The notes beneath the pieces are model-generated. The model worked only from the letters and a program-made list of their open reading frames with translations. It ran no database searches and had not been told where the DNA came from. Of a stretch of 49,912 nucleotides of DNA, positions 1 to 7,209 are shown in pieces. Position numbers and translations under genes: made by a program. The number at the start of each line of letters is the position of its first letter. Within the stretch, counting starts at the first letter, position 1. Source of the DNA: UBA6921 sp031363085 (lineage in GTDB: Bacteria; Pseudomonadota; Gammaproteobacteria; SG8-11); NCBI GenBank assembly GCA_031363085.1, contig JANLTU010000173.1, positions 1-49,912 of the forward strand, written 5' to 3'.

Positions 1-288
1 GACCCCAACTGCGTCGGCTGCCACAGCGTCGGCTACGAAAAACCGGGCGGCTACATCGACGCGTCCCTGACTTCGCACCTGACCAACGTGCAATGCGAAA
101 ACTGCCACGGCGCCGCACGCGCCCACGTCGACTCCGGCGGCAGCAAGCCGGTCGCCAACAAAGCCTGGCCGCCGCAACAGATGTGCGCCCAGTGCCACAT
201 CGGGTCACACAGCCCGTCTTTTAAATTTGAAAATTACTGGCCTAAGATCATGCATGGTAAAGCGGTGACGAATTCTCGCCTGCGTTAA
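1..288 (+). CDS. multiheme cytochrome c, 3' part (5' end outside window)
   Basis: The reading frame is open from base 1 to the TAA at 286-288, so only the last 95 codons are visible. Three CxxCH heme-attachment motifs are seen (CVGCH, CENCH, CAQCH), with the spacing of cytochrome c554-like multiheme proteins, which carry electrons in the periplasm. The extreme C-terminus (MHGKAVTNSRLR) differs from the end encoded by a second copy of the same 88-bp segment at 4438-4525 (KHGKAAVK). The last residues here were therefore probably altered when the islet at 266-4437 was inserted. The partner proteins and exact reductase or oxidase role cannot be told from this fragment. Confidence 0.85.
   Translation, partial: DPNCVGCHSVGYEKPGGYIDASLTSHLTNVQCENCHGAARAHVDSGGSKPVANKAWPPQQMCAQCHIGSHSPSFKFENYWPKIMHGKAVTNSRLR
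178..265 (+). repeat. left 88-bp direct repeat bounding the islet
   Basis: Bases 178-265 match 4438-4525 at a constant offset of 4260 with only three mismatches (at 234, 251 and 258). The repeat encodes the last heme motif and C-terminal region of the cytochrome c gene. A gene 3' end duplicated around an insertion resembles the attL/attR arrangement of elements that integrate into gene ends and supply a replacement 3' end. No integrase is visible between the copies, so homologous or illegitimate recombination remains possible. Confidence 0.9.
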
Positions 289-365
289 ACCAGGGAGGAG
301 CTGAGATTGACGGCGGGTCTAAACCAACTGGGAGCTCGACCCAACGAGCAGAGGGCGGCCTATAC

Positions 366-445
366 ATGACCTATAATCCTCAACGCGCACTGGAACTACT
401 CCGTATTGGCTCGGGGCGTGCTGATGCCGACTTCCGTGACGACAG
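366..445 (+). other. out-of-frame N-terminal segment of the helicase gene
   Basis: An ATG at 366 opens a frame reading MTYNPQRALELLRIGSGRAD and on to FRD. This is the expected N-terminal region of a RecQ-type helicase. The continuation QEDAIRHIVEGRGRLLVVQK is found in another frame starting at 443. That second frame has a TGA at 437-439, so the two parts join only if one base is missing around 441-445. The segment is best read as the true 5' end of the gene at 494-2440, separated by a one-base deletion or a sequencing error. Confidence 0.7.
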
Positions 446-493
446 GAAGATGCGATTCGCCACATCGTCGAAGGTCGTGGCCGTCTGCTGGTC

Positions 494-2440
494 GTGCAGA
501 AGACCGGTTGGGGCAAGAGCTTCGTCTATTTCATTGCGACCAAGTTGCTGCGCGAGGCGGGTAACGGCCCCGCCTTATTGATCTCGCCGCTGCTGGCTTT
601 GATGCGCAACCAGATCGCGGCTGCAGAACGCATGGGGCTTCGCGCAGCCACGATCAACTCAGACAACCAAAATGAATGGACCCATGTCGAGACCAAACTG
701 GGTCGGGGTGACATCGACATTCTCTTGATTTCGCCTGAGCGCTTGGCGAACGAGCACTTCCGCACGCAAGTCTTAGCTGGCATTGCTGGTCAGATTGCGA
801 TGCTGGTGATTGATGAGGCCCATTGTATTTCAGATTGGGGACACGACTTCCGGCCGCATTACCGGTTGCTGGAGCGCATCGTAAAGACCTTGCCAGCTAA
901 CCTGCGGCTATTGGCAACCACCGCCACTGCCAACAACCGCGTGATGGACGATCTCACCGCTGTTCTTGGCCCTAACCTGGATGTGTCGCGTGGTGACCTC
1001 AACCGTACATCACTCGCCCTGCAAGCTATCCGTATGCCCAGTCAAGCGGAGCGGCTAGCCTGGCTGGCGGAACAGCTCGCAACGCTGCAAGGTCACGGCA
1101 TCATCTACACGCTGACCGTCCGTGACGCGAATCAGGTTGCCGATTGGCTGAAAACCCAAGGGATAAACGTCGAGGCCTACACGGGCGAAACTGGCGACGG
1201 TAGGGAAGGACTCGAGCAGGCTCTGCTCGACAATCAGGTCAAAGCTCTAGTTGCGACAACCGCTTTGGGCATGGGGTACGACAAACCCGACCTCGCTTTC
1301 GTTATCCATTACCAGGTGCCAGGTTCCGTCGTTGCCTACTACCAGCAGGTGGGGCGTGCAGGACGCGCGTTGGATGCAGCCTATGGCGTGTTACTCAGCG
1401 GCGAAGAAGAAACTGACATCACAGATTGGTTCATCAATAGCGCATTCCCAACTCGCGATGAGGTAGCCAACGTGCTCGATGCATTGGAGGCCAACACCAA
1501 CGGGCTGTCGGTTCCAGAACTGTTGGGGCAGGTCAATCTCAGCAAGGGCCGCATCGAGAAAACCATTGCGCTGCTCTCACTTGAATCACCGGCCCCAATC
1601 GCCAAGCAGGGTAGCAAATGGCAACTGACCGCCGCGAACCTGAGTGAAGAATTTCGGGCACGCGCTGAGCGACTGACCGCAATGCGACGCAACGAACAAC
1701 AGCAAATGCAGGAGTACGTCGGCCTTGAGGTAGGCCATATGGCCTTTCTCATCAGCGCTCTCGATGGTGACCCAAGCACAGTGACTCCACCGGGACTGCC
1801 TCCGCTGCCGAGTGCCGTCAATCCAACTCTTGTTCAGGCGGCGATTGCTTTCCTGCGGCGTACCAGCTTGCCAATCAAGCCCCGACTTCAGTGGCCCGTC
1901 GGCGGAATGCCACAATACGACGTGAGTGGAAGAATTCCTGGAAATCTGCAAGCCCAACCCGGCAAAGCACTCTGCATTTGGGGCGATGCTGGCTGGGGTA
2001 GCCTCGTCAGGCAAGGCAAGTACCAAGACAGCCATTTTGCCGACGACCTGGTCACGGCTTGCGTGAAGATGATTCACGAGTGGAATCCGCAACCCGCACC
2101 GACCTGGGTCACCTGCGTGCCGTCGTTGCGTCACCCAGATCTGGTGCCGAATTTCGCGCAGCGCCTAGCTGTAGCTCTTGACCTGCCGTTTCATACGGTA
2201 CTTGCAAAAACCGACAATCGGCCCGAACAGAAAACGATGGCAAACAGTACACAGCAAGCACGCAACATCGACGGCTCACTCGCTCTCAACGGCCGGCCTG
2301 TTCCGCATGGCCCGGTGCTCCTGGTCGATGACATGGTGGACTCACGCTGGACACTGGCTGTATCTGCATGGCTATTGCGCGAGAACGGCAGCGGCGAGGT
2401 TTGGCCGTTGGCCCTAGCGGAAGCGGGGCACGACCAATGA
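494..2440 (+). CDS. RecQ-like helicase fused to a phosphoribosyltransferase domain (5' end frameshifted)
   Basis: The open frame gives 648 residues. Seen: a Walker A-like KTGWGKS at residues 3-9, a DEAH box with HCISDWG at about 107-116, and a QQVGRAGRA motif VI at about 283-291. A winged-helix-like segment follows near 340-400. The C-terminal region carries VLLVDDMVDS at 608-617, the PRPP-loop signature of type I phosphoribosyltransferases. The four-cysteine RQC zinc site of housekeeping RecQ is not seen. The stop overlaps the DprA-like start by 4 bp (ATGA), implying coupled translation. PRTase/DprA pairs are known from the ShosTA defence/toxin-antitoxin family; a RecQ fusion in such a pair fits an anti-phage role, but that is inference. 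The start at 494 omits the Q motif; the real start is probably 366 across a frameshift. The copy may be inactive. Confidence 0.85.
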   Translation: MQKTGWGKSFVYFIATKLLREAGNGPALLISPLLALMRNQIAAAERMGLRAATINSDNQNEWTHVETKLGRGDIDILLISPERLANEHFRTQVLAGIAGQIAMLVIDEAHCISDWGHDFRPHYRLLERIVKTLPANLRLLATTATANNRVMDDLTAVLGPNLDVSRGDLNRTSLALQAIRMPSQAERLAWLAEQLATLQGHGIIYTLTVRDANQVADWLKTQGINVEAYTGETGDGREGLEQALLDNQVKALVATTALGMGYDKPDLAFVIHYQVPGSVVAYYQQVGRAGRALDAAYGVLLSGEEETDITDWFINSAFPTRDEVANVLDALEANTNGLSVPELLGQVNLSKGRIEKTIALLSLESPAPIAKQGSKWQLTAANLSEEFRARAERLTAMRRNEQQQMQEYVGLEVGHMAFLISALDGDPSTVTPPGLPPLPSAVNPTLVQAAIAFLRRTSLPIKPRLQWPVGGMPQYDVSGRIPGNLQAQPGKALCIWGDAGWGSLVRQGKYQDSHFADDLVTACVKMIHEWNPQPAPTWVTCVPSLRHPDLVPNFAQRLAVALDLPFHTVLAKTDNRPEQKTMANSTQQARNIDGSLALNGRPVPHGPVLLVDDMVDSRWTLAVSAWLLRENGSGEVWPLALAEAGHDQ

Positions 2441-3813
2441 CCCCGTCGCTTTCCCCGAATACCCAAGCCATCCTGCTGCTGACCGCGCCTTTGATCGCGG
2501 GACATGGCACTTCTTCACCCGACTTGTTCTCCCATGGCGAGTACAAACAACTTGCCCGCCGCTTGCGAGAAATGCAGCGCCAGCCGGCAGACCTGCTATC
2601 GCCGGACGCGGCAGAACTGTTTCGCGCCTGCCAGCCTGTTATCGAGGAGGGGCGATTGCAGCGATTGCTGGGGCGCGGTTTCCTGTTGAGCCAAGTCATC
2701 GAGCGCTGGCAGGCGCGTGCGATTTGGGTCGTGAGCCGCGCTGATGCGAATTATCCACGCCGCTTGAAAACGCGCTTAAGGGAGGACGCACCTGCCGTGT
2801 TGTATGGCTGCGGTGACATCACCCTCCTTGAAAGCGGCGGTCTGGCTGTCGTGGGTTCACGCCATGTCGATGACGCGTTGATCGATTACACGATGGCCAT
2901 TGGGCGTCTCAGCGCGAAGGCGGGTAAGATGCTGGTCTCCGGAGGCGCAAAAGGCATCGACCAAGCCGCGATGCGCGGCGCGCTGGAAGCCGGCGGCAAG
3001 GTGAGCGGCGTGCTGGGGGACAGCCTGGAGAAAGCGGCTATGAACCGCGAGCACCGCAACCCGCTGATCGACAGGCAGCTGGTGTTGATTTCGCCCTACG
3101 ACCCCAGCGCCGGATTCAACGTTGGCAACGCCATGCAGCGAAACAAGCTCATCTACGCGCTAGCCGATGCTTCATTGGTTGTGAACTCTGATCTCAACAA
3201 GGGTGGAACATGGGCTGGCGCCACCGAGCAGTTGGACAAGCTGCGGCTGGTGCCTGTTTACATACGTTCAACCGGTGAGACCGGCAAGGGGCTTGACGCG
3301 CTCCGACAAAAAGGCGCACTGCCGTGGCCGAATCCTCAAGATACCGACGCTTTCGCGGCGGTATTCAATGTGTCGATGCCGAGCGTCCGTGATGTTCCTG
3401 CACAAACTGGGCTCTCGCTCTTTGGCCAAGAGACTGTGACTGCGGAGATTGTCCCAGCAGAGCTGTCGCCCGAGCCTGCTCTGGAACTCTTGGTACAACC
3501 TGGATCCCTGCCACCAATTAATATTCCATCGGAGTTGCCCCCACCGTCACCAGAACCGCTGGTTAGGCAAGCCGACGTTGCATCTGTGGCGCCGCCAACC
3601 CTAAGCCCAGCAGATGCTTTGTTTGCCGCCGCGCGTGATGTGCTGAAGCAGTTGCTGAAAACCCCGATGAAGGATGCTGACGTCGCCGCCGCGCTTCAGG
3701 TTTCTGCCCCTCAGACCAAAGCATGGTTGCAGCGCCTCGTTGATGAAGGTGTACTGGAGAAGCAAAAGAAGCCTGCTGGCTACATCGTCAAACAATCCAG
3801 TTTGTTCGAGTAA
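2437..3813 (+). CDS. DprA/Smf-like protein paired with the RecQ-PRTase gene
   Basis: 458 residues. The start at 2437 is chosen because it overlaps the upstream stop in ATGA. The N-terminal ~110 residues resemble the helical lead-in of DprA. The Rossmann-type core starts at GGLAVVGSRHVDD and continues with SGGAKGIDQAAM, the DprA signature region, then an RNK-like motif and a WAGATEQ segment. A Pro-rich linker leads to a C-terminal winged helix (about 385-458) as in many DprA proteins. Housekeeping DprA loads RecA on incoming DNA. This copy sits in an islet, coupled to a PRTase-bearing helicase, so a defence or antitoxin-type role (compare ShosA) is more likely than transformation. No competence gene is nearby. 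Confidence 0.85.
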   Translation: MTPSLSPNTQAILLLTAPLIAGHGTSSPDLFSHGEYKQLARRLREMQRQPADLLSPDAAELFRACQPVIEEGRLQRLLGRGFLLSQVIERWQARAIWVVSRADANYPRRLKTRLREDAPAVLYGCGDITLLESGGLAVVGSRHVDDALIDYTMAIGRLSAKAGKMLVSGGAKGIDQAAMRGALEAGGKVSGVLGDSLEKAAMNREHRNPLIDRQLVLISPYDPSAGFNVGNAMQRNKLIYALADASLVVNSDLNKGGTWAGATEQLDKLRLVPVYIRSTGETGKGLDALRQKGALPWPNPQDTDAFAAVFNVSMPSVRDVPAQTGLSLFGQETVTAEIVPAELSPEPALELLVQPGSLPPINIPSELPPPSPEPLVRQADVASVAPPTLSPADALFAAARDVLKQLLKTPMKDADVAAALQVSAPQTKAWLQRLVDEGVLEKQKKPAGYIVKQSSLFE

Positions 3814-3849
3814 ACAATTCACCATCGAGCGACGTGACTATAATGATCC

Positions 3850-4142
3850 GGACTTCGTACACAACCGACCGCTCGCTGGATTGGTCGCGGTATGTGCGGG
3901 CTCTGAATGTTATTCGCACCGCTGGGTGCACAGGTCATCACCGGCGCCGGCGCGCCGTATTGTATGGGGGTTGGTGCAAAACAAGTGGGAAATCGACAGC
4001 CTGCTTGGTGTGGGGCGGCCTCACGGCGGGCATCTTCGGTTAGACCGCACTCGGCCGCATCGGTAGCGCCAACTTGGCCGCACAACTCATCGACACGACG
4101 TTGGGCCTAGTGGTCGCTGCGCCCGGCGGGTTTATCGTGTAG
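3850..4142 (+). pseudogene. decayed fragment resembling the C-terminal part of an ammonium transporter
   Basis: No single frame is open, but successive frames give PLAGLVAVCAGS (from 3869), LGAQVITGAGA (from 3922), NKWEIDSLLG (to about 4010), GGLTAGIFG (ending at a TAG, 4041-4043) and NLAAQLIDTTLG (to the TAG at 4140). In that order they resemble the conserved NG(x)LAGLVAITAG, KLKIDDPVGA, GG(x)WGTLAVGLF and LLAQ stretches of Amt/AmtB proteins. At least three frame changes and one internal stop are needed, so it cannot be functional. The family call is by eye and tentative. Confidence 0.4.
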
Positions 4143-4173
4143 GCCCCTTAAATTCACCTCCGGCACTCGCCTG

Positions 4174-4536
4174 TTGCAAGCGGTGGAATACCAAAGCGCC
4201 GACGACTTGAGCATCCACAAAATTGCGGCTACACACTCAAACGACGACGACGGACACCTGTCCAGCAGCCGCCAGAAAATCCAGTTTTTCCGCGCCTGCA
4301 TTCTTACTTTTGAATGTGTTCCCGGCTGCCACGATTGCTGTGGACCGGTCACCACCTCAATAGCGGAACGCCCGCTGATCTGCCGCCTGTTCGGTACCAC
4401 ACCGCAACTGGCCTGCCCGCGCGGTCGCCGTCCGAAGCAGATGTGCGCCCAGTGCCACATCGGGTCACACAGCCCGTCTTTTAAATTTGAAAACTACTGG
4501 CCTAAGATCAAGCATGGCAAAGCGGCGGTAAAGTAG
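4174..4536 (+). pseudogene. chimeric ORF: YkgJ-type cysteine-cluster fragment joined to a cytochrome c 3' end
   Basis: One open frame joins unrelated pieces. Residues 1-45 are not recognised. From 4309 it reads FECVPGCHDCCGPV and then ERPLICRLFGTTPQLACP, both typical of YkgJ-family Fe/Zn-binding cysteine-cluster proteins, but the family's middle section between these two blocks is missing. At about 4437 it passes directly into the cytochrome c C-terminus (QMCAQCHIGSHSP, ending KHGKAAVK). The last part equals the right direct repeat. It is probably the original 3' end of the cytochrome gene, now fused in frame by chance to a deleted YkgJ remnant. No ribosome binding site or family-like start is seen. 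Confidence 0.55.
4438..4525 (+). repeat. right 88-bp direct repeat bounding the islet
   Basis: Second copy of the cytochrome c 3' segment at 178-265, with three mismatches in 88 bp. The frame continues beyond the repeat to a TAG at 4534-4536, giving the C-terminus KHGKAAVK, which is probably the ancestral end of the interrupted gene. From 4537 to 4750 no gene, hairpin or strong promoter is evident; this 214-bp stretch is the ilvE leader. Confidence 0.9.
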
Positions 4537-4750
4537 CGCGCCGTGCAAAAATCAGGATCACGGCAGGAGTAATTACGCCTCACTTCAAACGCTGTGCTCT
4601 CAAATATTTCAAGCACGCATTCGAAAACCTTCTTGGGAGCGGGCCGTTCAGAGGAGCTCTCGCGCTATGCCCGGCCCTGCGATTTATGGTCCAATATGCA
4701 CTCTCGGCGGCGCCCGATTTCTGCGTCAAGAATTTCTAGGAGACGATGTT

Positions 4751-5674
4751 ATGACGATGGACGACCGCGACGGCGTCATCTGGTTCGATGGTCAATTGGT
4801 GCCGTGGCGTGAGGCGAAGATTCATGTGCTCACCCACACCCTGCATTACGGTATGGGCGCGTTTGAAGGTGTGCGCGCCTACAACACCACTCAAGGCACG
4901 GCGATTTTTCGCCTGCAAGCACACACGGATCGTTTGTTCCGTTCGGCACACATTCTCGGCATGCCGATGCCCTTCGAAAAAGAAGTGATCAACGCAGCGC
5001 AGTGCGCGGCGGTGCGCGAAAACAAACTTGAATCGGCCTACATCCGCCCGATGTGTTTTTACGGTTCCGAAGGCATGGGGCTGCGCGCCGACAACCTGAA
5101 GGTGCACGTTATTGTCGCGGCCTGGCACTGGGGCTCCTACCTGGGCGAAGACGGACAGAAAAATGGCATCAAGGTGCGCACTTCGTCGTACAACCGGCAT
5201 CACGTCAACATCGCGATGTGCAAGGCCAAAGCCAACGGCAACTACATGAACTCGATGCTGGCGCTGCGCGAGGCCATCGCCTGCGGCTGCGAGGAAGCGC
5301 TGCTGCTGGACACCGAGGGCTTTGTGGCGGAAGGCAGCGGCGAAAATATTTTCATCGTGCGCGACGGCGTCATCTACACGCCGGAAATCACCTCGGCACT
5401 CGACGGCATCACGCGCGACACCATCTTCCGGCTTGCCGCCGAAATGAATATCCCGCTGCACGAAAAACGCATCACGCGCGACGAGGTGTATGTCGCCGAC
5501 GAAGCGTTTTTCACCGGCACCGCAGCGGAAGTCACGCCGATTCGCGAACTCGACGGCCGGCGCATCGGCAGCGGCACGCGCGGCGCCATAACCGAACGCT
5601 TGCAAACCCGCTATTTCGATCTCGTGCACGGCCGGCACGTGCTCGACGCAAAATGGATCACACCCGTAAAATGA
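4751..5674 (+). CDS. ilvE: branched-chain amino acid aminotransferase
   Basis: 307 residues, the normal length for class IV PLP aminotransferases of the IlvE type. The enzyme moves the amino group between glutamate and the keto acids of valine, leucine and isoleucine in the cytosol. It opens with DGVIWFDGQLVPWREAKIHV and shows LTHTLHYGMGAFEGVRAY, then KAKANGNYMNS with the PLP-binding lysine, and EGSGENIFIVRDG. The start at 4751 is preferred over an upstream in-frame ATG at 4667 because AGGAG lies about 10 bases before it and the family begins here. The stop overlaps the ATG of the next gene (ATGA at 5671-5674), suggesting a two-gene operon. Confidence 0.96.
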   Translation: MTMDDRDGVIWFDGQLVPWREAKIHVLTHTLHYGMGAFEGVRAYNTTQGTAIFRLQAHTDRLFRSAHILGMPMPFEKEVINAAQCAAVRENKLESAYIRPMCFYGSEGMGLRADNLKVHVIVAAWHWGSYLGEDGQKNGIKVRTSSYNRHHVNIAMCKAKANGNYMNSMLALREAIACGCEEALLLDTEGFVAEGSGENIFIVRDGVIYTPEITSALDGITRDTIFRLAAEMNIPLHEKRITRDEVYVADEAFFTGTAAEVTPIRELDGRRIGSGTRGAITERLQTRYFDLVHGRHVLDAKWITPVK

Positions 5675-5904
5675 GCACAAACTCCACCATGTCAACACGC
5701 GACCCGAAAACTCCCATACAAGCCAATGCGCAAAGCCGCTATCAGGTAACGCGCGCCGACCTACCCCTGCATTGCCCGATGGACGGCATGACCTTATGGG
5801 ACTCGCATCCGCGCGTGTACCTGCCAATTGAGACCACCGGCAAAGCCAAATGCCCGTATTGCGGCGCAGATTACGAATTGGTCGGGCCCAGCGAAAAACG
5901 TTAA
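5671..5904 (+). CDS. small zinc-finger (CHCC) domain protein
   Basis: 77 residues starting inside the ilvE stop (ATGA overlap). The C-terminal half shows LHCPMDGMTLWDSHPRVYLP followed by KCPYCGADYEL, the Cys-His-Cys-Cys pattern of the zf-CHCC family that also forms the C-terminus of the mitochondrial complex I subunit NDUFS6. The first ~28 residues are low in conserved features, and a second ATG lies at 5689. Such genes are common in proteobacteria next to ilvE and LPS core genes. The function is not established. Confidence 0.85.
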   Translation: MSTNSTMSTRDPKTPIQANAQSRYQVTRADLPLHCPMDGMTLWDSHPRVYLPIETTGKAKCPYCGADYELVGPSEKR

Positions 5905-5940
5905 CGTGACGTTCGTCGTTCTACCGCCCCACGCTCAATC

Positions 5941-7209
5941 ATGAATACCTCAACCGCTTTTCGCGGGCTGTGTGGTGCGCTGCTGTTCGCATTTCCGGCA
6001 TCGGTCCTGGTCATCAGCGACATCGGCAGCGTGTTTTTCTTCCTGCTGGCGCTGCTGGGTTTGGCCACTTTGTTGAGTCCCGGCACCCGCGCGCCGTTAC
6101 CACGCGACGTCAAGCTGATTTTCTACGCGATGCTGGTGTTCGTGGCGGTCGCGGTACTGTCTTATCTGATCATAGACATGTCGGAAATAAGCCTGAAAAA
6201 ACTCGGGCGTTATGCGCGCTTCCTGCTGTTAATTCCGATTTTTTACCTGTTGCGGCGAGTGCGGGTGCCGCCGCAGGCACTCTGGTACGGCTGCGGCGTC
6301 GGCGCCATTGTGGCGGGCTTTGCCGCCATGGATCAAGTCTGGTGGCATCTGCTATTTGAAGCCTCGGACCGCGCCACCGGCAGCGTACACCCGATTATTT
6401 TTGGCGACATGGCGTTGTTGCTGGGCGTACTGGGCTTGGCCGGTTTGAGCTATTTCTGGCAGCAAGGCCGTGCGCTGATCGCGCTGCCGATCTTAGCCGC
6501 ACTGCTGGGTTTGTTGGCGAGTTTTCTATCCGCATCGCGCGGCGGCTGGCTGGCGTTACCCGCATTTGCGGTGTTGTTCGCCTGGTACGGCCAACGCCAC
6601 CTACAAATTCGACTTTGGCATTATGCAGCGGTGGCAACGATGCTGGTTATTATTGTCATGACCGCCTACCTCGTACCACAAACTGGCGTACAGGCGCGCA
6701 TCGCCGAAGCCGTACACGAAGTGAGCGACTACTTTACTTATCGCGCTGCCGAAACTTCGGTGGGCGCACGGCTGGAGATGTGGAAGGCCGCGTGGCGTAT
6801 TTTTCGCGACCACCCCCTCTTCGGCAGCGGATTGGGCGACGGTTACGTCGCGGCCAAACAAGCGCTAATCGATAACGGCGACGCCGACCCCATTCTTGCC
6901 GAGTTCGACCACCCGCACAGCGAGTATCTGGCCGCACTCGCCACGCGCGGCCTGATCGGACTGAGCGCGTTGTTGGTGTTGTTTATTGCACCCGCTCGGG
7001 TGTTCTTCCTGTGGACCCGCGATGGCGCCGGGCAGCAACGCGCCGCCGGATTTGGCGGACTGATCTTGATGATTGCGTTCATGCATTTCAGCATCACCGG
7101 TGACACTTTTGATCGCGCGTTGCCGATTACCTTCCTGACGTTTTTCCTCGCCGCGTTCGCCGCTCTGGGCGCACAGACGCCTGAGCAAGATAAATTTAAA
7201 GCTCAGTAG
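5941..7209 (+). CDS. waaL: O-antigen ligase family membrane protein
   Basis: 422 residues with about ten or more hydrophobic segments. The SASRGGWLALP stretch (about residue 196-206) and a large hydrophilic loop ending in FDHPHSEYLAALATRG (about 322-336) match the Wzy_C/WaaL family, where the conserved Arg and His face the periplasm. WaaL-type enzymes transfer undecaprenol-linked glycan to lipid A-core. It follows ilvE and the zinc-finger gene on the same strand, and its stop overlaps the convergent GT39 gene by 7 bp. A Wzy polymerase or protein O-oligosaccharyltransferase of the same superfamily cannot be excluded. The LPS genes around it favour a ligase. Confidence 0.75.
   Translation: MNTSTAFRGLCGALLFAFPASVLVISDIGSVFFFLLALLGLATLLSPGTRAPLPRDVKLIFYAMLVFVAVAVLSYLIIDMSEISLKKLGRYARFLLLIPIFYLLRRVRVPPQALWYGCGVGAIVAGFAAMDQVWWHLLFEASDRATGSVHPIIFGDMALLLGVLGLAGLSYFWQQGRALIALPILAALLGLLASFLSASRGGWLALPAFAVLFAWYGQRHLQIRLWHYAAVATMLVIIVMTAYLVPQTGVQARIAEAVHEVSDYFTYRAAETSVGARLEMWKAAWRIFRDHPLFGSGLGDGYVAAKQALIDNGDADPILAEFDHPHSEYLAALATRGLIGLSALLVLFIAPARVFFLWTRDGAGQQRAAGFGGLILMIAFMHFSITGDTFDRALPITFLTFFLAAFAALGAQTPEQDKFKAQ

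Noticed and set aside
2437..3813. Housekeeping competence DprA
   Set aside because: It is coupled to a PRTase-bearing helicase within an islet flanked by direct repeats, and no topA, smg, def or fmt neighbours are present.
4736..5827. 363-codon open frame on the minus strand opposite ilvE
   Set aside because: It mirrors the GC-rich codon pattern of ilvE, has no family-like motifs, and ilvE is certain on the other strand.
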